From the NCBI GenBank assembly GCA_018658105.1, contig JABHVW010000015.1, forward strand, positions 47,209-111,208: a stretch of 64,000 nucleotides of DNA, given 5' to 3'. The translations under genes and the position numbers were made by a program. The first letter of the stretch is position 1. Each line of letters starts with the position of its first letter. The notes under the pieces are model-generated. The model saw only the letters and a program-made list of their open reading frames with translations. It was not told the origin of the DNA and ran no database searches. Origin of the DNA: Candidatus Peregrinibacteria bacterium (GTDB taxonomy: Bacteria; Patescibacteriota; Gracilibacteria; UBA1369; 2-02-FULL-48-14). Of this stretch, positions 58,561 to 64,000 are shown piece after piece.

Positions 58561-59421
58561 ATGGAAATTTTGGAGAATCATTTATTGGGGCAATATGGGA
58601 CCTTTCAGATAGGTGGACTGGCGGATTATTTTTTGGAGGCCAAATCTGTTGAAGAGCTGAAGGATGGTTTGAAGTGGGCGGAGGAGAAAAATCTGCCTTA
58701 TTTTGTGTTTGGGATGGGGAGTAATTTGCTGTTTGATGATGCTGGATTTCGAGGTTTGGTGATAAGGGTGAAAACGTCTGAAGTTGAGGTGAAAGGGGAG
58801 GAAATCCATGCAGATGCTGGGGTTTTGGCTGCGGTTTTGGTTATGGAGGCGGCGAAGGCGGAATTGACCGGTTTAGAGGAATGGAATGGGCTGCCTGGGA
58901 CAGTTGGTGGAGCTGTGTTTGGTAATGCTGGATGTTTTGGTGTGGAGGCGAAAGATGTTTTGAAAAGTGCTGAGATTTTTGTGCCGGGTGAAGGCATTAA
59001 AAATGTTGATGTGGACTATTTTGAATATGGGTATAGAGAGTCTAAATTGAAGCGTGAGCCTGCAGTGGTATTGCGAGCTGTTTTTGGCTTGAAGAAAGGG
59101 GAAACTAGTGAAATTTTGGTGAAAATGAATCAGATCTTGAAGGATAGGGCAGGTAAGCAGCCGGCGGGTTTGACGACTGGCTCTTTCTTTAAAAATCCTA
59201 GCCCCGAAAAACCGGCTGGAATGTTGATTGATCAGGCGGGGTTGAAAGGCCATGCTTTAGGTGCAATGCAAATATCAGATCAGCATGCAAATTTTTTCTT
59301 TAATCGTGGTGGTGCGACGGCGGCAGATGTGAGAGGTATTTGTGAATTTGTACAAGAAAAAGTAGAGGAGAAATTTGGTATTAAGCTGGAGCCGGAACTA
59401 ATTTTTGTACCCGTGCAATAA
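58561..59421 (+). CDS. murB: UDP-N-acetylenolpyruvoylglucosamine reductase
   Basis: FAD-dependent second step of UDP-MurNAc synthesis, after MurA. The FAD-binding part has 'FGMGSNLLFDDAGFRGLVI' and 'GLPGTVGGAVFGNAG', and the catalytic Ser lies in 'TTGSFFKNP'. 286 residues matches the short type II MurB. Start ATG fits with family N-terminus. It is divergent from the 57497 gene and 67 bp before the pilin-like gene. Confidence 0.94.
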   Translation: MEILENHLLGQYGTFQIGGLADYFLEAKSVEELKDGLKWAEEKNLPYFVFGMGSNLLFDDAGFRGLVIRVKTSEVEVKGEEIHADAGVLAAVLVMEAAKAELTGLEEWNGLPGTVGGAVFGNAGCFGVEAKDVLKSAEIFVPGEGIKNVDVDYFEYGYRESKLKREPAVVLRAVFGLKKGETSEILVKMNQILKDRAGKQPAGLTTGSFFKNPSPEKPAGMLIDQAGLKGHALGAMQISDQHANFFFNRGGATAADVRGICEFVQEKVEEKFGIKLEPELIFVPVQ

Positions 59422-59428
59422 GGAAGAC

Positions 59429-59458
59429 TTGATGTTGGATTATGAATCTGCGTATAAT
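59429..59458 (+). promoter_or_regulatory. Sigma70-type promoter of the pilin-like gene
   Basis: TTGATG (59429-59434) and TATAAT (59453-59458) with an 18-bp spacer, 31 bp before the ATG at 59489. It supports the internal start. Confidence 0.65.
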
Positions 59459-59488
59459 ACGCAAGAAATCGTTTATAACCCACGCACA

Positions 59489-59902
59489 ATGAACGCAATT
59501 ATAAAATCACAGTTTCTTAGAGAGGTTCTTCTTTTTACAGGACTACTTGGAGCTGCACTTCTTATTTCCGCACTATTCGCTGAACCTAGTTTGGCGGGTG
59601 GCCTGATTGATCCTTCAGACAATCCTAGCCTAATTTCTGGCGCAACTGATGGAGATGGAGACCTTAAGTCTCTTGTTCAAACTATGCTTAACTTCTTCCT
59701 TGGATTCCTCGGATTCGTTGCTACGGTGATGGTTATTTATGGAGGTGGACTTTATGTGACTTCTCAAGGTAAAGACGAACAAGTTGGAACAGCGAAAAAG
59801 GTACTTCTATACGCGATTATCGGTATAATTATCATCCTTCTTTCATTCGCAATTATCAACACCGTTCTTGGATCAGCTTCAAGCGGAAGCTTGGGAGTTT
59901 AA
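59489..59902 (+). CDS. TrbC/VirB2-like pilin-type membrane protein
   Basis: About 137 residues from MNAIIKSQF; the tracked start lies upstream of the promoter. A signal sequence (10-36, cleaved near 'SLAGG') is followed by a short polar segment and two membrane helices (about 65-90 and 100-128) with 'YGGGLYVTSQGKDEQVGTAKKVLLYAIIGIIIILLS', a layout typical of VirB2/TrbC pilins and of a small protein class common in Patescibacteria. It could be a pilus subunit or a channel-like protein. A strong terminator follows. Confidence 0.75.
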   Translation: MNAIIKSQFLREVLLFTGLLGAALLISALFAEPSLAGGLIDPSDNPSLISGATDGDGDLKSLVQTMLNFFLGFLGFVATVMVIYGGGLYVTSQGKDEQVGTAKKVLLYAIIGIIIILLSFAIINTVLGSASSGSLGV

Positions 59903-59920
59903 GAGCTAAAGATTAATTTT

Positions 59921-59948
59921 AAAAGAGCCTGCGGTGCAGGCTCTTTTT
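59921..59948 (+). terminator. Intrinsic terminator of the pilin-like gene
   Basis: AAAAGAGCCTGC-ggt-GCAGGCTCTTTT, a perfect 12-bp stem with T-run. It may also end the convergent PRC-barrel gene. Confidence 0.92.
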
Positions 59949-59958
59949 GTTTGGCTTT

Positions 59959-60462
59959 TTATACTGAAGTGGCCTGTGCGGTTTCGCCCACACGCTCTTT
60001 TTGTTCTGGGTCTATTTTTAGGTGGATAGTGTTTGCCTGTATTTCTGAGATGTCTGAGGCATCGAATTGCCTATGGTTCCATTCTAGCCTTATAAAGCGT
60101 CGGCATGAGGTCAAATTTAATATGCGGTTGCTTTCTGTTTCGTAGGTGAAATCTTGTACTCTGCCGAGGTATTTGCCAGATTTTGCTACAACTTTTTTGC
60201 CGTTTAAAAGGCAGCGTTTCATTCCGAATTGTTTGATTCTGAGTATGTCGAGAGGCGAGAGTAAGCGATTTTTATCTGCGATTTTCAGTGGATCTCCCCA
60301 TTTCTCTATATCTGTGGGGGCAATTGCCTTTGAAATCCCTACAAGAAAGGCTAAAACTGCGCTGTTTTCGGGATTCATGAAGACTGCGCTAAGAGTGCCA
60401 CAAGGAGCATTATCATCATCTCTGATTGAAGTACCTGTGAGCTTTGACCAAAGTATTTGCAT
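59959..60462 (-). CDS. PRC-barrel domain protein
   Basis: 167 residues. Two PRC-barrel-like segments: 'LWSKLTGTSIRD...GTLSAVFMNPENSAVLAFLVG' and 'CLLNGKKVVAKSGKYLGRVQDFTYETESNRILNL'. PRC-barrels bind RNA or proteins (RimM, photosynthetic reaction centre H). No membrane segment. It is divergent from the 60515 gene and shares a short promoter region with it. Its specific role is unknown. Confidence 0.85.
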   Translation of the reverse strand: MQILWSKLTGTSIRDDDNAPCGTLSAVFMNPENSAVLAFLVGISKAIAPTDIEKWGDPLKIADKNRLLSPLDILRIKQFGMKRCLLNGKKVVAKSGKYLGRVQDFTYETESNRILNLTSCRRFIRLEWNHRQFDASDISEIQANTIHLKIDPEQKERVGETAQATSV

Positions 60463-60463
60463 A

Positions 60464-60492
60464 TTGCCAATTTACCATATTTTTGGTATAAT
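60464..60492 (+). promoter_or_regulatory. Sigma70-type promoter
   Basis: TTGCCA (60464-60469) and TATAAT (60487-60492), 17-bp spacer. It precedes the ATG at 60515 by 22 bp. Confidence 0.7.
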
Positions 60493-60514
60493 TAGCAGAT
60501 TAAAACACTTTTAT

Positions 60515-60826
60515 ATGGCGACAGCTGATGAAGTTATAGCACTGGCAGAGAAGATTCCTGCGATTCCTGAAGGAATGCTTAAGGAAATTCGTGTTGATGC
60601 TCCGAAGATGACAGATGAGCAGCTTACGATTTTCATGAAGAAGCTGGAAAATATTGCGAAGATACAACTTGAAGATACAAAGCAGAAAATTGCTTTATTT
60701 AAGGGCTTCAAAGGGCACTTGGAAGGTGAGAAAAAGAAAGAAATGCGTAAAGAACGTGCGGAAACTGAAAAGGCAGAAAGAATAGTGGAGCTTGAGGAAG
60801 CACAAAAATTACTTGATGAAATTTAA
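60515..60826 (+). CDS. Small coiled-coil protein
   Basis: 103 residues from MATADEVIALAEK, downstream of a clear promoter; the long tracked ORF starting at 60146 is antisense to the PRC-barrel gene. The second half is heptad-rich and charged ('KKKEMRKERAETEKAERIVELEEAQKLLDEI'), a probable coiled coil. Two bases separate it from the giant downstream ORF, so they are co-translated. It may be an assembly partner of that protein. No family is recognised. Confidence 0.75.
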   Translation: MATADEVIALAEKIPAIPEGMLKEIRVDAPKMTDEQLTIFMKKLENIAKIQLEDTKQKIALFKGFKGHLEGEKKKEMRKERAETEKAERIVELEEAQKLLDEI

Positions 60827-60828
60827 TT

Positions 60829-63800
60829 ATGGGTGAAACAAATGAAAATTTAGGTGATTTAGAGACTAGCTTAGATTTAGATGCACTTGGTGAAGAACTT
60901 GTTAAATTGGCTTCGCTGTCTGAAGATTTGAAAGATGTGGATCAATATATGTTAGAATCATATGTTGAACATGACAAGGATGCGGAGCTGCTGGTTGCAG
61001 CTTTACGTAATCCTGAGGACACAAGTTTGAGGCTTGAAGTTTCTATACTTGATCTAGAACAATATTTGACTGCTGCTAAGCGTGGTTATGATTTTGAGGA
61101 TAATCTAACTAGCCCTGGCGTAGGAATTTATCATAAAGTTATTGAAGGCGTATATATTGAAGCAAGCGATTTGGATGGTGAACGTGGATATATTATCCAA
61201 ATGGAGGGGGTTCCTAATCAACATATTTGTCGTAAAGGCGAAAAATTTCAATATGGTGGTTTTGATGATTTGGCCGAGTGGGAAGCAATTTTAATGGCTT
61301 CATTAGCCGCTAAGGCTTTGCAAACTAGTATAGATAAAAAACCAGTGGTCGGCGTAGATAATCCATTTGCATTTTCTCCAATTAATGGAAGGCCATATTT
61401 TTACTCTAATAATGGGCAAGATACTCTTGCTTATGGATTTTCAACTGTGAAATTTTCGAGTACTGGCTACAAAAGTCTTGATAGACATATGGGAAAAGAA
61501 TTTATTGATCATATCAATGAAGAATATAATGCAAAGATGAAAAAGGCAAAGCCAAAAGCGGCTCCTGTGAAAAAAGCAGCTCCAAAAGTAGTTGAGGAGG
61601 TGGCTGAGGAGGTAAAGAACCCCGAAGCTATTGCTCTAAGCGAGAAACTAAAATCTATGACTGAAATAGAAAGGGCATGTGTTGTGAGTGGCATGAAAGG
61701 CAGCAAACTGGATAATAACGACAGTTTAATTAGGGCTGTCTTAAGTGCTGATGAATGGATGATTGGAGACAATATCGAGAATGTTAAAGCTGCGTTAAAG
61801 AACCATGATGAAGTAGTGGCCTATGCAATAGATGATGCGACATCAAATAAATCTATAGGGATTTCTGCAGAACAGATTTTGACGGCTTTGGCTAATGAAA
61901 ATCCTGAGCTTTTGGAAGCTTTTTATAGTCAATTATATCAATATGCTACTGCTGATCAGCTTACAATGTTTGATGATTTGAATGCTTTTGTAGGATCTAT
62001 GGAAAAAATAGACAAGACACAATATCGTCGTTTGCAAACTACTGATGATAAGTTTTATATGGCTGAAATTGTTTCATCGGAGACTGATGGATTGCGATTT
62101 AAAACTAATGATAGCAAAGAGATTTTTCTACCATATGAGCAGTTAACAAATATGCAGCCAATTGATAAAAATCAATTTATGAGTGCAGAGTCTGAGCCCA
62201 TATCTGTACCGGCATCTACAGCTAGTACGACTGCGAGTGAAGCTCCTGCACCTAGGCCTAGTGCTTCTGTAAGCTCTGCGGCGCCAAGACCTACAGCAAA
62301 ACGTGTAGAAAAACCTGCACGTAATATGTGGGAAGCTGTAAAAAAGAAAAATGGTGGCTTTACATATAATCCGACAAATGCGGCTGAAAATGCCATTAGG
62401 ATTGAGAAAGTTGTTGGAAAGCTTAAGATTGATAAAGATGCTGTTTTGACTTCGAGTGCTTATAAGGGGAAAGAGTTTGCAGCACACAAAGGTTCGTATT
62501 ATGAAAAACTTGCTAATGGTACATTTGGCTCACAAAGACTCGTTTTGAGAAAGGGTGATGGGGTTAGTGTAAAAAAAGCTGAGGCTCCGAAAGTTGCTGA
62601 AGCTGATGTTGCACCTGCTGTGGTTGCTGCGAAGCCAGAGAAAAAAGTTGTTAAGAAAGCTAAGAGGCCTGTTGCACCTATGGCAAAGCCTGATGTAGTG
62701 GAGGGCCTTAAGGGTACAGTGGCAGTTGTTGAATTAACGCAAATGATTGGAGATAAGCTAGGTTGGAATCCTGCAACAAGGAATAAATTTAGTCGACTGT
62801 TTATACCAAAACTTGGACGCGATTCCATTAAAGATTTGGAAGTAAATCTAAATTTTGGTGTTGTTACAGTTTCTTATGCTCTGGCTGATACAAAGGAGAT
62901 TAAGACTTTTTCTGTCTTTCCAAACAACTTTGAGCTCTCGGATTTGGCTGACCCTAATAAAATGAAGAGGAAAGCTGGGAAAGCTTTAATGGATGCAATG
63001 TTTAAGAGCAATCCTGAAGGTAAAATGGTGGATGCAACAGAGGCTTTTACTGCTGAGGTGGAGACTAAAATGGAGAGTGCTGTAGCAAAATTGAATAAGA
63101 AGACTGAAAAATATGCGGCTGTTAAGGTAGGGGGCTTTAATACAGTTAGTAATGTGAAGGCTCAGGAAATTAGCCGCCTGACTAATGACATATCGTTTGC
63201 GGTGGATAATATTTCGGATTATGACCCTAAATTGATGGAAAGCATCAATAATGAAAAAGGCATACTTGATGCACTTGCGAATGCTGAACGTGCACTTGAA
63301 GGTCATGAGGGTAGTGAACGAGTTGCAGGATGGAGGGTTTTGCGTAGCCCTAAAATGCCTGTGACCGTTGAGCACAGTGGTGTTTATAAGAAAATGCAAG
63401 AAATGGGACTGACTATTGCAGGTGATAAGCTATATGGCCCTGGGAAGCAGGTTGATATTGGTGATGCCGATTATGTTTATATTAATACTTCGGGTACAGA
63501 CCTATATATCTCTATGAGAATGCCTAACAATGAGAGATTGAGAGTTACGGAAAGTAATGGTGCTGACTTATTAGCTGGAGTTGCACTTGCAAATTTTGCC
63601 GATAAATACAGGAGAGGCTTGATTCCTGAAGGTCAGTTTGCAACGAGTAAACTCACATTAATTGGTGATTTGTCTGGCACTAAATATGCAGCAGAAGCGC
63701 CTGCTTTTTTTGCAAAACTTGATGACACTCCTGAGAATCCAAAAGCACCTTTTAGGATTGCTGATTTGCTTCCAAAATTCAAGAAGAAGGGGGAAGAAGA

Positions 63801-64000
63801 ACCTACAGAGCATGTGGCTGATACAGCTGCAAAACCTGAGCAAAGACTGGAAGATATAATGGGACATGTTGCGACGAGTCAAGATTCAACATCGGTTACA
63901 ATTCAGGAATATGAAACTGCAGAATATATGAAGAAGAATCAATTATTTTTGCAGGGTAATAAACTTTTGAAGAGTTCAAAGCCTATTAGTTATAGAATGC
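60829..64000 (+). CDS. Giant hypothetical protein, C-terminus beyond the window
   Basis: The frame starting at 60829 is open to the right edge, at least 1,057 codons, and is missing from the ORF track for lack of a stop. Soluble, no signal peptide. An N-terminal helical part is followed by a globular part, Lys/Ala/Pro-rich linkers ('KAKPKAAPVKKAAPKVVEE', 'PAPRPSASVSSAAPRPTAK') and further globular segments ('NFGVVTVSYALADTKEIKTFSVFP'). Similar short blocks such as 'GKEF'+'YYEKL' recur, suggesting repeats. Cytosolic and possibly scaffold-like. It sits after a small coiled-coil gene. The family is not recognised. Confidence 0.8.
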   Translation, partial: MGETNENLGDLETSLDLDALGEELVKLASLSEDLKDVDQYMLESYVEHDKDAELLVAALRNPEDTSLRLEVSILDLEQYLTAAKRGYDFEDNLTSPGVGIYHKVIEGVYIEASDLDGERGYIIQMEGVPNQHICRKGEKFQYGGFDDLAEWEAILMASLAAKALQTSIDKKPVVGVDNPFAFSPINGRPYFYSNNGQDTLAYGFSTVKFSSTGYKSLDRHMGKEFIDHINEEYNAKMKKAKPKAAPVKKAAPKVVEEVAEEVKNPEAIALSEKLKSMTEIERACVVSGMKGSKLDNNDSLIRAVLSADEWMIGDNIENVKAALKNHDEVVAYAIDDATSNKSIGISAEQILTALANENPELLEAFYSQLYQYATADQLTMFDDLNAFVGSMEKIDKTQYRRLQTTDDKFYMAEIVSSETDGLRFKTNDSKEIFLPYEQLTNMQPIDKNQFMSAESEPISVPASTASTTASEAPAPRPSASVSSAAPRPTAKRVEKPARNMWEAVKKKNGGFTYNPTNAAENAIRIEKVVGKLKIDKDAVLTSSAYKGKEFAAHKGSYYEKLANGTFGSQRLVLRKGDGVSVKKAEAPKVAEADVAPAVVAAKPEKKVVKKAKRPVAPMAKPDVVEGLKGTVAVVELTQMIGDKLGWNPATRNKFSRLFIPKLGRDSIKDLEVNLNFGVVTVSYALADTKEIKTFSVFPNNFELSDLADPNKMKRKAGKALMDAMFKSNPEGKMVDATEAFTAEVETKMESAVAKLNKKTEKYAAVKVGGFNTVSNVKAQEISRLTNDISFAVDNISDYDPKLMESINNEKGILDALANAERALEGHEGSERVAGWRVLRSPKMPVTVEHSGVYKKMQEMGLTIAGDKLYGPGKQVDIGDADYVYINTSGTDLYISMRMPNNERLRVTESNGADLLAGVALANFADKYRRGLIPEGQFATSKLTLIGDLSGTKYAAEAPAFFAKLDDTPENPKAPFRIADLLPKFKKKGEEEPTEHVADTAAKPEQRLEDIMGHVATSQDSTSVTIQEYETAEYMKKNQLFLQGNKLLKSSKPISYRM

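Noticed and set aside
60146-60514. Long N-terminal extension of the 60515 ORF
   Set aside because: It is antisense to the PRC-barrel gene; a TTGCCA/TATAAT promoter lies between it and the ATG at 60515.

Overview
The window looks like a chromosomal segment of a Patescibacteria (CPR) bacterium, possibly Peregrinibacteria-like. This is inferred from an AT-rich genome with short spacers, many leaderless or SD-poor starts (for example 'aaaataaATG'), an LPETG-anchored exported protein, many small exported proteins of unknown function, and element cargo of a kind common in Patescibacteria. TGA works as a stop: it ends a host gene in an ATGA stop/start overlap at 31528-31531, which argues against the UGA-glycine code of Gracilibacteria and Absconditabacteria. 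No rRNA or ribosomal protein gene is present to fix the lineage.

Layout. 1-4689: a giant glycine-rich, four-repeat surface protein that runs off the left edge. 4.7-14.3 kb: core genes (dgt, PrsW protease, nrdR, L,D-transpeptidase, argS, tRNA-Ser(GCT), LemA/TPM pair) with small hypotheticals. 14.6-26.1 kb: mobile element 1, inserted in tRNA-Ser(TGA). It carries serine and tyrosine recombinases, an excisionase-like protein, DUF5659 proteins, a strongly structured RNA candidate, a complete type III restriction-modification system and a DUF3800 module. 26.2-44.5 kb: host genes, including CARDB and LPETG surface proteins, a CorC-like protein, PrsW, CtpA protease, a GC-rich M23 lipoprotein that looks foreign, a RelE/Phd-type toxin-antitoxin pair, PcrA helicase, a ComEC-like MBL hydrolase, MurA, tRNA-Tyr and a PAS protein. 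44.5-57.5 kb: mobile element 2, inserted in tRNA-Thr(TGT). It carries serine and tyrosine recombinases, a TOPRIM protein, a LexA-like repressor, a divergent three-gene TIR operon, possible iterons, SpoVG, a transglutaminase-like protein, a kinase and a GNAT. 57.5-64 kb: host genes again (murB, pilin-like protein, PRC-barrel protein) and a giant cytosolic protein that runs off the right edge.

Both elements sit at the 3' end of a tRNA gene. In both, the serine recombinase ORF reads out of the element into the tRNA antisense strand, so its C-terminus is supplied by the host while integrated. A copy of the tRNA 3' end marks each far end (20 bp for element 2, 10 bp for element 1), and the terminator that probably once followed each tRNA lies just beyond that copy. 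Both elements carry defence cargo, and both hold a region of interlocking inverted repeats with pseudoknot topology. The best candidate for an undescribed system is the mini-protein / three-helix membrane protein / TIR operon of element 2, divergent from a LexA-like repressor that is followed by a TOPRIM protein.
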